Origin: Kribbella jiaozuonensis
GTDB taxonomy: Bacteria > Actinomycetota > Actinomycetes > Propionibacteriales > Kribbellaceae
Direction: 5' to 3'
DNA length: 64,000 nucleotides
Assembly: GCF_005233875.1 (NCBI RefSeq)
Contig: NZ_SZPZ01000002.1
Span: 1,364,001 to 1,428,000, forward strand
Position numbers and translations under genes: made by a program. A model generated the notes under the pieces. It did not search any database, was not told where the DNA came from, and saw only the letters and a list, made by a program, of their open reading frames with translations. Shown here piece by piece: positions 44,469-51,775 of this stretch; positions within the stretch are counted from its first letter, which is position 1; each line of letters begins with the position of its first letter.

Positions 44469-45082
44469 TCGAGTAGCGCGACGGCGGCGCGGAGGTCGTC
44501 GACGAACAGACCGAGATCGCGAGTGAAGTCCTGCGAGCGGACCACGGCAGAGGGATGGACGGTCGCGATCGCGGTGCCGCCGTCGGGGAGTTCGACCTTC
44601 TCGCCTCGGTGCTGCGTCACCTTGAAACTCGGGCCCATCAGGGTCCGTGCGGCGACGGCTCCCATGATCACGACCAGCGCGGGCTTCACGATGTCGAGTT
44701 CACGCGCCAGCCACGGGTGGCAGGCGGTGATCTGACCGGCGGACGGCGTCTTGTGGATCCGCCGCTTGCCCTCGCGCTCGAATCGGAAGTGCTTGACCGC
44801 GTTGGTCAGGTAGATGTCCGACCGCTTGATGCCCGCCTCGTCCAGCGCCCGGTCGAGCAGCCGCCCGGCGGGACCGACGAAGACATGGCCTTCCTTGTCC
44901 TCGTGGTCGCCGGGCGTCTCGCCGACCAACATCATCCGCGACCGAACCGGCCCTTCACCCGCGACGGCCTGCTCGGCGTCCTCCCACAGCTCACACCCGC
45001 GGCAGTCCCCGAGGGTGGCACGCACCTTGCGCATACCACCGTCGTGCGGCACCCATTTCTCGGCCCCGGGTTCCTTGCTCAT
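44465..45082 (-). CDS. udgX: UdgX-type uracil-DNA-binding glycosylase
   Basis: 205 residues. Motif [21 protein letters not shown] (residues 54-73) and the UdgX-specific loop KRRIHKTPS containing H110, which in the studied mycobacterial enzyme forms a covalent link with uracil-containing DNA. Cys 27, Cys 30 (DCRGCELW) and Cys 121 are candidate iron-sulphur ligands. C-terminal [10 protein letters not shown] is the family 4/5 DNA-intercalation region. Same strand and 29 bases after the VKOR gene, so it ends a three-gene operon. Confidence 0.92.
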   Translation of the reverse strand: MSKEPGAEKWVPHDGGMRKVRATLGDCRGCELWEDAEQAVAGEGPVRSRMMLVGETPGDHEDKEGHVFVGPAGRLLDRALDEAGIKRSDIYLTNAVKHFRFEREGKRRIHKTPSAGQITACHPWLARELDIVKPALVVIMGAVAARTLMGPSFKVTQHRGEKVELPDGGTAIATVHPSAVVRSQDFTRDLGLFVDDLRAAVALLD

Positions 45083-45111
45083 GGCGCCCCGGTACCCCTC
45101 GTGGCGCTAAT

Positions 45112-45582
45112 TCATGATGCCGGCGGGATGAGCGCCTGTCGGATGATCACGAGCGCGAACAGGATCAGCGTGAGGCCGTGGACGACCGTGCACCACAGGC
45201 AGATCGCGTTGATCTGGAACAGCTCCGCCCAGATCAGGTAGCAGATGAACACGACGCCGATGAGTACGGCGGCCAGTCGCAGCCGGCCCGGCCACGGTGA
45301 CGACGTACGCCACAGCGGAGGCACCGACAGCGCCGTCATGCCGACGAAGAAGCCGAGTCCGAGCAGTGCGACCGGGATGCCGAAGACCTTCGAGTACTGA
45401 CTGCTGGTGACCTTCGCGCAGTTGACCACGCCGGTGTCCGGGCATGCCAGCGTCGTACCCGCCGTGAAGTGCTCATAGGTCAGGTACCCGGCCACTGCCA
45501 GGCCGGCGATCGACACCACCAAGGTGGCCCATGGGATCCAGCCCAGTGATGTCTGGGAGGACCGCTGTGCTGTGTCGCTCAC
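45112..45582 (-). CDS. Vitamin K epoxide reductase (VKOR) family protein
   Basis: 156 residues from GTG 45582, two bases after the DUF929 gene. Four to five membrane helices. The outer Cys pair is CPDTGVVNCAKVTSSQYSKVFGIP (CP...NC...S motif) and the inner quinone-linked pair is AICLWCTVVH. It reoxidises a thioredoxin-like partner by passing electrons to menaquinone, driving disulphide formation outside the cell. Its partner is probably the CxxC protein encoded just upstream. Confidence 0.92.
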   Translation of the reverse strand: MSDTAQRSSQTSLGWIPWATLVVSIAGLAVAGYLTYEHFTAGTTLACPDTGVVNCAKVTSSQYSKVFGIPVALLGLGFFVGMTALSVPPLWRTSSPWPGRLRLAAVLIGVVFICYLIWAELFQINAICLWCTVVHGLTLILFALVIIRQALIPPAS

Positions 45583-45584
45583 GC

Positions 45585-46493
45585 TCAGCTGTTCCCGCCG
45601 CCGAGCTTTGAGGCCGCCGCGGTGACGGCGGAGCTGGTGCACACGTTGGCGGGCTGGTTGTTGGTGATCTTGCAGATCGCGGCCGTGTAGACGTTGGCCG
45701 AGGCGATGACCGCCTTGGAGATGTCGTTCGACGGGTCCTTCAGCGCGTCCGCGACCTGCGCCTGGGTCTTACCGGCCAGCAGTTGCGGGCTGTACGTCGC
45801 ACCGGACGACACGAACTTCCCGCCGATGTCGATGAACGGGATCGACCCTTCACTCGAGACGTACGGCGGCTTGTTGTACGTCTCGAACGTCTTCTCGTCG
45901 TCCGCAGCTGGGGTGTCGAGCGGCTTGTACCCGTTGCCCTGCTGCTCGTTCGTCGTCGTCTCGACGCCGGTGAAGGCGAGGTACTGACTCGTGAACGTCG
46001 CGCCGTGGAACGAGAGCGTCGGCGTGTTCGGGAACTCGTCCGCGGACGCGGAGTGCGTCGTACCGAGGTTGCTGAAGGTCCCGAACCGGGACAGGGCGAC
46101 CGTCACGGGCCAGCGCTCGGCGGCGCAGAACGGGCAGAACTCGGCGCCGATGTAGAGCACCTTCGGCTTGCCGTTCGCGGTCAGCGCCGGCGCGTCGATC
46201 GCGGACGGCGCCGCCTTCACACCCTCGGTCCCGACCGTGGAGAACGTCGACTCCGGGATCGAGGAGAGGGCGGTGATCAGGGCCGCGTCGGCAGCGCCGG
46301 TCGGACCGGTCGCCGTCTTCTTGCCGCCGCCCACCAGCCGGATCGTCACCAGCCCGCCGACGATCACGATGACCAGGACGACCGCACCGACCGCGAGCAG
46401 AAGGCGCCGCCGTCGCTCCGCCGCCTGCTGCGCGGCGAGCTGCGCTGCGATCCGCTCCCGGGCCGCAGCCTTCTGTTCGACACGCCTTGCCAT
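45585..46493 (-). CDS. DUF929 thioredoxin-fold membrane protein
   Basis: 302 residues from ATG 46493 (AGAGGAGAGTC upstream). Basic cytosolic N-terminus ([28 protein letters not shown]), one membrane helix ([19 protein letters not shown]), then a thioredoxin-like extracytoplasmic domain with the active pair in [15 protein letters not shown]. Another Cys pair near the C-terminus ([13 protein letters not shown]) may form a structural disulphide. DUF929 and VKOR are regular neighbours in actinomycetes; together they are the likely oxidative-folding pair for secreted proteins. Confidence 0.9.
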   Translation of the reverse strand: MARRVEQKAAARERIAAQLAAQQAAERRRRLLLAVGAVVLVIVIVGGLVTIRLVGGGKKTATGPTGAADAALITALSSIPESTFSTVGTEGVKAAPSAIDAPALTANGKPKVLYIGAEFCPFCAAERWPVTVALSRFGTFSNLGTTHSASADEFPNTPTLSFHGATFTSQYLAFTGVETTTNEQQGNGYKPLDTPAADDEKTFETYNKPPYVSSEGSIPFIDIGGKFVSSGATYSPQLLAGKTQAQVADALKDPSNDISKAVIASANVYTAAICKITNNQPANVCTSSAVTAAASKLGGGNS

Positions 46494-46628
46494 GACTCTC
46501 CTCTGATCGTGCACGGGCTCCGGAAAGACAACTATCCATCGGTCCCGGAAGTTCCTGTCCTTCTGTCACCGCGAGATTACAGATCGCTGAAATCCTGGCT
46601 GTCGGTGGTGCCGTTTAAGGTTCCCGCC

Positions 46629-47243
46629 ATGGATTGGCAGCGATGGCATCAACGGTACGACGACCCCAAATCCGAGCTGTCCCGCCGGCTGGAGACAGTG
46701 CAGGAACATGTCCGCGCCGCGCTCGATCGCGCGCCGGCCGGTCCGGTGCCGGTGGTGAGCCTGTGTGCCGGCCAAGGGAGGGATCTGCTCGAGGTGCTGG
46801 CGGATCATCCGCGTCGGGCGGACGTGCAGGCGAGACTCGTCGAGCTCGATCCGGTGCTGTCCGCATCCGCACGCGAGCGCGCCGCGGAGTTCGGTCAGGT
46901 CGAGGTCGTCACCGGCGACGCGTCCCTGACCGATCAGTATGTCGGCCTGGTCCCGGCGGAGCTCGTCCTGTTGTGCGGGATCTTCGGCAACATCTCCGAC
47001 GAGGACATCCGGCGGACGGTCGACGCGAGTCCGCAGTTGTGCCGTACCGGCGGAACGGTGATCTGGACCCGTCATCGGGAAGACCCGGACCTGGCGCCGT
47101 CGATCTGCGACTGGTTCGAGGCCCGTGGCTTCGAACGCATCTGGCTGTCCGATCGCGACGCCGGCTTCGGTGTCGGCGTGCACCGCTTCGCCGGCGTGCC
47201 CGAGCCGTTGATCACCGGCGAGAGTCTGTTCAGCTTCGTCTGA
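46629..47243 (+). CDS. Class I SAM-dependent methyltransferase (DUF-type, small)
   Basis: 204 residues from ATG 46629. Glycine motif VVSLCAGQGRDLLEVLADHPRR, acidic VELDPVLSASARERAA, and VTGDASLTDQYVGLVPAELVLLCGIFGNIS. This is an actinobacterial methyltransferase of unknown substrate, seen in several genera. N-terminal WQRWHQRYDDPKSELSRRLETVQ is typical. Stands alone between the divergent DUF929 operon and the AurF operon. Confidence 0.82.
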   Translation: MDWQRWHQRYDDPKSELSRRLETVQEHVRAALDRAPAGPVPVVSLCAGQGRDLLEVLADHPRRADVQARLVELDPVLSASARERAAEFGQVEVVTGDASLTDQYVGLVPAELVLLCGIFGNISDEDIRRTVDASPQLCRTGGTVIWTRHREDPDLAPSICDWFEARGFERIWLSDRDAGFGVGVHRFAGVPEPLITGESLFSFV

Positions 47244-47271
47244 CGCCTCTTGCGTGCGGTTTAGACAGAGA

Positions 47272-47284
47272 CTATGTTACATAG
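47272..47284. promoter_or_regulatory. Dyad CTATG-TTA-CATAG upstream of the AurF-type gene
   Basis: A perfect five-base inverted repeat 29 bases before the start codon at 47314. It is followed by a related half-site in GATGTCATA. Such AT-rich dyads in GC-rich DNA are often TetR operators or overlap the promoter; TAGACGATGTCATAT just after may hold the -10 region. The regulator gene is not in the window. Confidence 0.5.
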
Positions 47285-47313
47285 ACGATGTCATATCGCG
47301 CGGGAGGTGTCGG

Positions 47314-48180
47314 ATGAACGAGACCGCTCAACGGTTGCTCGGGTCGGCGGACCGGTTGTCCCGGGATCCGGAGACCGAGATCGACTGGGACGCGCCGATC
47401 GGGGACGGGTACGGGATGTCGCCGGAGTGGAGCACGCTCTACGGCGCGCCGTACTGGGATGAGCTCACCGAGGCACAGCAGCGGGAGCTGACCCGGCACG
47501 AGTCCGCGTCGGTCGCGACCACCGGGATCTGGTTCGAGCTGATCCTGCAGCAGTTGGTCCTGCGGGACGTGTACGACAAGCCGGCCCGGAGCGCCGAGTT
47601 CCAGTGGGCGCTGACGGAGATCGCCGACGAGTGCCGGCACTCGATCATGTTCGCCCGGGCGACGGAGCGGATGGTCGAGCCGTCGTACCAGCCGCGGTTG
47701 CTGGCGCGCGAGCTCGGGCGGATGTTCAAGACGGTCGCCACGGGCGAGTCGGCGTACGCCGCGATCCTCGTGGCTGAAGAGGTCCTGGACGTGATGCAAC
47801 GCGACTGGATGCGGGACCGGCGGGTCGAGCCGTTGGTGCGCACGGTCAACCACATCCATGTGGTGGAGGAGTCGCGGCACATGGTGTTCGCCCGCGAGGA
47901 GACCCGGGAGCGGCTGGCCGGGGCGGGTCGTGGACGGCGCTGGGTGAGTGCGCTGGTGATCGCGATCGCGGCGGACATGATCGTGTCGAGCATGGTCGGT
48001 CCGGCGGTCTATGCGAACGTCGGTCTGGACGTGGATCGGGCCGTCCGTGAGGCGCGGCGGAACGAGCATCACCGGTCGTTGCTGCGGACAAGCTGTGCGA
48101 ACTTGATGGACTTCCTCGGGTCGCTCGGGCTGCTGACGCCGGCCGCGTCCCGGGTGTATCGGCGGACCGGGCTGCTGTGA
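47314..48180 (+). CDS. AurF-family diiron N-oxygenase-like protein
   Basis: 288 residues from ATG 47314, after GGGAGGTGTCGG. Diiron ligand motifs: TRHESASVATTGIWFE, EIADECRHSIMFARATE (ExxRH), and HIHVVEESRHMVFAREE (second H...ExxRH). These match the p-aminobenzoate N-oxygenase family (AurF, CmlI). Members oxidise aromatic amines or hydroxylate other substrates. Its stop overlaps the start of a ferredoxin-NADP reductase-like gene, a natural electron donor. No natural-product genes are next to it, so the substrate is unknown. Confidence 0.88.
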   Translation: MNETAQRLLGSADRLSRDPETEIDWDAPIGDGYGMSPEWSTLYGAPYWDELTEAQQRELTRHESASVATTGIWFELILQQLVLRDVYDKPARSAEFQWALTEIADECRHSIMFARATERMVEPSYQPRLLARELGRMFKTVATGESAYAAILVAEEVLDVMQRDWMRDRRVEPLVRTVNHIHVVEESRHMVFAREETRERLAGAGRGRRWVSALVIAIAADMIVSSMVGPAVYANVGLDVDRAVREARRNEHHRSLLRTSCANLMDFLGSLGLLTPAASRVYRRTGLL

Positions 48181-49415
48181 GCTACGCGATCTCGGGGGAG
48201 TGCTGCTCGGACGCGAGTTGTGTCGCGGTGTGTCCGATGAACAGCATTCATCCGTCGCCGGGTGAGCCGGGGTTCGGGACCGGGGCAAGTCTGTTCATCG
48301 ATCCGCGGACGTGTATCGACTGCGGGGCGTGTGCCGACATCTGTCCGGTCGACGCTGCTCAACCGGCCGATCAGGCTGCGGCTGAGGATATCGAGCGGAA
48401 CGCGGCGTACTTCGCCGAGCAGGAGCCGCTGGACGCGATGGACCTCGACAGTTGGGGCGAGCCGTCGTACCAGGTCTGGGGCGGTGGACCGCGACGAGTG
48501 CTGGTCGTCGGAGCGGGGCCGGCCGGGATGTACGCGACGCGGGAGTTGTTGCTGCGGACAACGGCCGAGGTGACGCTGGTCGATCGGCTGGAGCAGGTCG
48601 GCGGCTTGGTGCGGTACGGCGTTGCGCCGGATCACCCGAGCACGAAGCAGATCATCAGCAGCTTCGAACGGATTGTCCGGCATGAGCGAGTGCGCTGGCT
48701 GCCGGGGACCGATGCAGCTGAGCTGCCGGATCAGTTCGACGCGGTGATTCATGCTGTCGGCGCTCGCCGGAGTCGGCGGTTGGGGATCGACGGCGAGGAC
48801 GCTGCCTGCACTGCCGAGGATTTTGTTGCCTGGTACAACGGTCGGCCGGATGCGCAGTTGCTGGTCGAGCTGGTCGGGCCGCGGGCGGTCATCGTGGGCA
48901 ACGGGAACGTCGCGCTGGATGTGACGCGGATTCTGCTGAGTGATGCGGACCGGCTGGACGTGCCCGCGGAGGTCAGGCGGACGCTCGCGGCGAGCGGGGT
49001 GAAGGAGGTTGTGCTGCTCGGGCGGCGTGGGCCGGAGGAGGCGGCGTACACGGAGTCGGCTTTGCGGGAGTTGATGGCCGCGGCTGGTGATCGGGTCGAG
49101 CTGCGGCATCATGCGCGGCCGACGGCGTGGACGTCCGAGGGGCTGACGCTGGACGACGGTACGACGATTGCTGCGGGCAACCTGTTTACCGCGATCGGGT
49201 TCGAGGGGACGCCGGTCGATGGGCTGCCGTTCGACCCGGAGCGGGGGATCGTGCCGAACGTCCGCGGCGCCGTCGTCGGCCGGCCCGGGCACTACGTGGC
49301 GGGCTGGATCAAACGCGGCGCGCGCGGCGGCATCGGCGTGAACAAGGCCTGTGCGCAGGAGACCGTGATGACGCTGGTCAGTTCGTCCAGGGCCCTAGTT
49401 TCTCCGGGTTCCTGA
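48177..49415 (+). CDS. Ferredoxin-ferredoxin-NADP reductase fusion (FprB-like)
   Basis: 412 residues, GTG overlapping the previous stop. An N-terminal 2x[4Fe-4S]-type ferredoxin domain (CCSDASCVAVCPMNSIHP and CIDCGACADICPVDAA) is followed by an FAD/NAD(P) reductase of the adrenodoxin-reductase type (RVLVVGAGPAGMYATREL, GGLVRYGVAPDHPSTK, AVIVGNGNVALDVTRIL, YVAGWIKRGARGGIG). Moves electrons from NADPH to the ferredoxin module. As second gene of the operon it is the obvious reductase for the AurF-type oxygenase. Its end overlaps the convergent sigma-factor gene by 38 bases. Confidence 0.93.
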   Translation: MSYAISGECCSDASCVAVCPMNSIHPSPGEPGFGTGASLFIDPRTCIDCGACADICPVDAAQPADQAAAEDIERNAAYFAEQEPLDAMDLDSWGEPSYQVWGGGPRRVLVVGAGPAGMYATRELLLRTTAEVTLVDRLEQVGGLVRYGVAPDHPSTKQIISSFERIVRHERVRWLPGTDAAELPDQFDAVIHAVGARRSRRLGIDGEDAACTAEDFVAWYNGRPDAQLLVELVGPRAVIVGNGNVALDVTRILLSDADRLDVPAEVRRTLAASGVKEVVLLGRRGPEEAAYTESALRELMAAAGDRVELRHHARPTAWTSEGLTLDDGTTIAAGNLFTAIGFEGTPVDGLPFDPERGIVPNVRGAVVGRPGHYVAGWIKRGARGGIGVNKACAQETVMTLVSSSRALVSPGS

Positions 49416-50277
49416 TCGCCCAGATGTTCGTGATGTGATCGTCGTCCACGTCGAAGGCGATCACGGTCTCGATCACACCCTCGAACTGGATCACCAGACC
49501 CGGCTGGCCGTTGACCGTGCGCTCGATGAGCTCACGTCCGAGCATGAACACCGGAAGGTTGGCGAAGTACTCCGCGACGTCGGTGCCACCGTGCACCGGC
49601 TCGAGGGCCGCCGTCACGATGCCACCGCCGTCCGCGACCGCGGTGACGTCGGGGTCGAGCAGGCTGACGAGCTTGGCGATGTCGGTCGCCTCCCAGGCCT
49701 GCTTGAACTCCCGGATGAGCTCGGCCCGATGTGCCGACGGCGCGGCCGGGAGCTGTGCGTCGCGGATCCGCCGACGCGCCGAGGAGGCGAGCTGCCGGCA
49801 GGCCGCCGGAGTACGCCCGACGATCTCGGCCACCTCAGGGAACGGGTACCGGAAGACGTCGTGCAGGATGAACGCGACCCGCTCGGCCGGCGTCATCGCG
49901 TCGAGTACGACGAGGAACGCCATGTTGACCGACTCGTCCAGCGTCACCCGGTCCGCTGGATCAGCGGTACCGCCGGGCTGACCGGTGTGCCACTCGGTGC
50001 TCTCCGGGAGCGGCTCCGGGATCCACTCACCGACGTACCGCTCGCGCCTGGACCGGGCGGAGCGCAGCAGATCGAGGCAGATCCGGCTGGCGACCTTGGT
50101 CAGCCACGCGGCCGGGTTGTCGATCGCCTGCTGCTCGGCCGGCGTCATCGCGTACCAGCGCGCGTACGTCTCCTGGACCACGTCCTCCGCGTCCGCCAGC
50201 GACCCGAGCAGCCGGTAGGCGAGGTTGATCAGCTGCCGCCGCTCGCTCATGATCGCGCTCAGGCCGGGCTCGCTCAT
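49378..50277 (-). CDS. ECF41-type RNA polymerase sigma factor (SigJ-like)
   Basis: 299 residues from ATG 50277, after GAGGAGAGGACTGAC. Sigma region 2 (RRQLINLAYRLLGSLADAEDVVQETYARWY) and region 4 (LDAMTPAERVAFILHDVFRYPFPEVAEIVGRTPAACRQLASSARRRI) are followed by a SnoaL-like C-terminal domain of ~100 residues ending IWAIRNPEKLGPW. That extension is the mark of the ECF41 group, where it both helps and restrains the sigma factor in place of an anti-sigma factor. The usual COE partner (carboxymuconolactone decarboxylase, oxidoreductase or epimerase) is absent; a stand-alone SnoaL gene faces it. Confidence 0.93.
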   Translation of the reverse strand: MSEPGLSAIMSERRQLINLAYRLLGSLADAEDVVQETYARWYAMTPAEQQAIDNPAAWLTKVASRICLDLLRSARSRRERYVGEWIPEPLPESTEWHTGQPGGTADPADRVTLDESVNMAFLVVLDAMTPAERVAFILHDVFRYPFPEVAEIVGRTPAACRQLASSARRRIRDAQLPAAPSAHRAELIREFKQAWEATDIAKLVSLLDPDVTAVADGGGIVTAALEPVHGGTDVAEYFANLPVFMLGRELIERTVNGQPGLVIQFEGVIETVIAFDVDDDHITNIWAIRNPEKLGPWTN

Positions 50278-50306
50278 GTCAGTCCTCTCCTCGTTCATAC
50301 CCGTAC

Positions 50307-50333
50307 GACGGAACTGCCCGGCGAACTGTGAGG
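50307..50333 (-). promoter_or_regulatory. Candidate ECF41 promoter for the sigma-factor gene
   Basis: Read on the minus strand: CCTCACA, 16 bases, CGTC, then 29 bases to the ATG at 50277. The remembered ECF41 consensus is TGTCACA and CGTC. Five of seven -35 bases and all four -10 bases match. Autoregulation is typical of the group. Confidence 0.5.
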
Positions 50334-50360
50334 TCTGACAGTCCGCGCTGCTGTCTCGTC
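50334..50360 (+). promoter_or_regulatory. Candidate ECF41 promoter for the SnoaL gene
   Basis: TCTGACA, 16 bases, CGTC, ending nine bases before the ATG at 50370. Same spacing and -10 as the divergent candidate, with weaker -35 agreement. If real, the mRNA would be nearly leaderless. Confidence 0.4.
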
Positions 50361-50369
50361 GTACCGATC

Positions 50370-50819
50370 ATGACCACAAACAACACAAACAACGCTGTAG
50401 CCGAAGTAGATATCCGTGAGCGTATCGAGAGCCTGCTGAACGCCGTCCGGACCGGTGACGTGGAGACGCTGAGGACGATCTTCGCCCCGAACATCGTCTC
50501 GTTCGACATCGAGGCGCCGCTGCGGCACCTCGGCGCGGAGAAGAAGATGGCGAACTGGGCGCAGGTCTTCACCGTGTTCCAGCTGCCGCTCGAGTACGAG
50601 ACCCGCGACCTGACCGTGCTCGTCGATGGCAGCCTCGCGGTCGTCTACAGCCTCAACCACATGAACGCGAGCATGGGCAACGGCGGCAAGATCGACTACT
50701 GGCTGCGCTGGACCTCGGCGTGGCAGAAGCTCGACGGCGAGTGGAAGATCGTGCACGACCAGGTATCGGTGCCGATCTACTTCCCGGAGGGTCGTCCGGC
50801 GATGGACCTCATGCCCTGA
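50370..50819 (+). CDS. SnoaL/NTF2-like protein
   Basis: 149 residues from ATG 50370. NTF2 fold: IRERIESLLNAVRTGDVETLRTIFAPNIVSFD, then LEYETRDLTVLVDGSLAVVYSLNHM and WTSAWQKLDGEWKIVHDQVSVPIYF. Proteins of this subgroup are annotated as SnoaL-like or ketosteroid-isomerase-like, with no assigned substrate. The odd N-terminus MTTNNTNNAVAE is probably flexible. Divergent from the ECF41 sigma gene, whose own C-terminal domain has the same fold. The stop overlaps the kinase gene by eleven bases. Confidence 0.83.
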   Translation: MTTNNTNNAVAEVDIRERIESLLNAVRTGDVETLRTIFAPNIVSFDIEAPLRHLGAEKKMANWAQVFTVFQLPLEYETRDLTVLVDGSLAVVYSLNHMNASMGNGGKIDYWLRWTSAWQKLDGEWKIVHDQVSVPIYFPEGRPAMDLMP

Positions 50820-51612
50820 GCCAGGCCGGCCACGGCCGGAGCTCACCGGCGGCATCGGCCAGCGCAGTGAGTGCACGCTGGGCCGTCGGATGCGGGTCCA
50901 GGAGGAAGCGGAGGCCGTCGGGCAGCTCGCCACAGGCCTCGGCGAGGGTCCGGCCGAGGCTGTAGAGGTCCATCTCGGCGGACACCGGCTCGCACGCCTC
51001 CTGTGCGGGGGACGCGTACCCCTCGGTCCCCACCGGATGACCAGCCGGCTGCTCGCTCCCGATCCGACGGGTGCTGCCGAAGTCGATCAGTACCGGCCGA
51101 CTGTCCCGCAGTACGACGTTCTCGGGCTTCACATCCAGGTGGGCCAGCTCGCGGGAGTGCAGGGCCATGAGGGCGGGGAGCAGTTGGGCGCCGAGATTCG
51201 CCGTCTCGGGGACGGTGAGGAGCCCGTTGTCCTCGAGTTCGTCGGCGAGCGATGGGCCGTCGACGTACTCGACGAGGATGTGGGGGATCGGGTCGTCGGT
51301 GCCGTCGGTGCCGTCGGTGCCGTCGGTGCCGTCGGCGAGCAGGCGTGGGAGGGCCGGGTGCAGGTTGCCGGCGAGCGCGGCGGTCTCGCGGCGGAGGGAC
51401 TTGACCGCGCGGGGGTGATGGATCTGGTGTGGGCGTGCGGCCTTGAGTACGGCGGGCGCCCAGAGCCGGACCGACCAGACCAGCCAGGTCTCGCACCGGT
51501 GGCCGACGCCGAGGCGCTCGATGGCGAAGGTCCCGCCGGGCAGCTCGCAGCCTTCGGCCCAGTCCCAGACGGCCAGCCCGTCCACATCGTCAGTCGCGGT
51601 ATCGACAAGCAT
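50809..51612 (-). CDS. Small Ser/Thr protein kinase encoded beside the RS-repeat peptide
   Basis: 267 residues, kinase domain only. Visible catalytic residues: K57 (PAVLKAARP), E76 (LRRETAAL), H158-L-D160 with K162 and N165 (LAHLDVKPENVVL), D177-F-G (LIDFGSTR), and a degenerate APE region (YASPAQE). The glycine loop is weak (IERLGVGHRCETWLV). All residues needed for phosphotransfer are present. Residues 94-107 are an acidic repeat (DGTDGTDGTDGTDD), coded by a 9-base DNA repeat and placed in the N-lobe before the hinge. ATG 51612 follows GGAGACCGACC. Third gene of the exporter-peptide-kinase operon; I infer that it phosphorylates the serines of the RS peptide or a cell-surface partner. Confidence 0.85.
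   Translation of the reverse strand: MLVDTATDDVDGLAVWDWAEGCELPGGTFAIERLGVGHRCETWLVWSVRLWAPAVLKAARPHQIHHPRAVKSLRRETAALAGNLHPALPRLLADGTDGTDGTDGTDDPIPHILVEYVDGPSLADELEDNGLLTVPETANLGAQLLPALMALHSRELAHLDVKPENVVLRDSRPVLIDFGSTRRIGSEQPAGHPVGTEGYASPAQEACEPVSAEMDLYSLGRTLAEACGELPDGLRFLLDPHPTAQRALTALADAAGELRPWPAWLRA
51295..51330. repeat. Four tandem copies of a 9-base unit inside the kinase gene
   Basis: GTCGGTGCC repeated four times without error, with a partial fifth copy after it. Read on the minus strand it codes Gly-Thr-Asp units. Exact repetition points to recent slippage; copy number may differ between strains and would lengthen or shorten the acidic loop of the kinase. Confidence 0.95.
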
Positions 51613-51638
51613 GGTCGGTCTCCTATAAAAGAGGTGAA

Positions 51639-51670
51639 GCCTGCCGCCGGGATGCGCCCCGGCGGCAGGC
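51639..51670 (-). terminator. Strong hairpin between RS-peptide and kinase genes (attenuator-like)
   Basis: A perfect 13-base stem, GCCTGCCGCCGGG with CCCGGCGGCAGGC, and a six-base loop. On the minus strand it is followed by TTCACCTCTTTTAT and then by the kinase ribosome site. A stem this strong plus a nearby T-rich stretch would stop or slow part of the transcription, giving more peptide than kinase message. Confidence 0.75.
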
Positions 51671-51677
51671 TGGTGGG

Positions 51678-51770
51678 TCAGCCGCGCGAGCGGCTGCGGG
51701 AACGGCTACGGCTGCGCGAACGGGACCGGCTACGGGACCGTCCGTGGTGCATGACGGGCTTGATACGCAT
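51678..51770 (-). CDS. 30-residue Arg-Ser repeat peptide
   Basis: Sequence plan: ten-residue leader MRIKPVMHHG, then nine Arg-Ser dipeptides, then Arg-Gly. ATG 51770 has a near-ideal ribosome site (AAGGAGGTGAATCCC). Arg codons vary (CGG, CGT, CGC) and Ser codons vary (TCC, AGC, TCG) from unit to unit, so the repeat is kept at protein level and is not simple DNA slippage. The gene lies five bases after the exporter gene and 65 before the kinase gene, on the same strand. RS repeats are known from eukaryotic SR proteins, where kinases phosphorylate each serine. I know of no bacterial family like this. Export, phosphorylation or nucleic-acid binding are all inferences. Confidence 0.8.
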   Translation of the reverse strand: MRIKPVMHHGRSRSRSRSRSRSRSRSRSRG

Positions 51771-51775
51771 GGGAT

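Noticed and set aside
51295-51330. CRISPR-like tandem repeat
   Set aside because: Nine-base units without spacers, in frame inside a kinase gene.
51678-51770. RS peptide as chance translation of a GC-rich microsatellite
   Set aside because: Arg and Ser codons change from unit to unit and a near-perfect ribosome site precedes the ATG, so a neutral repeat is unlikely.
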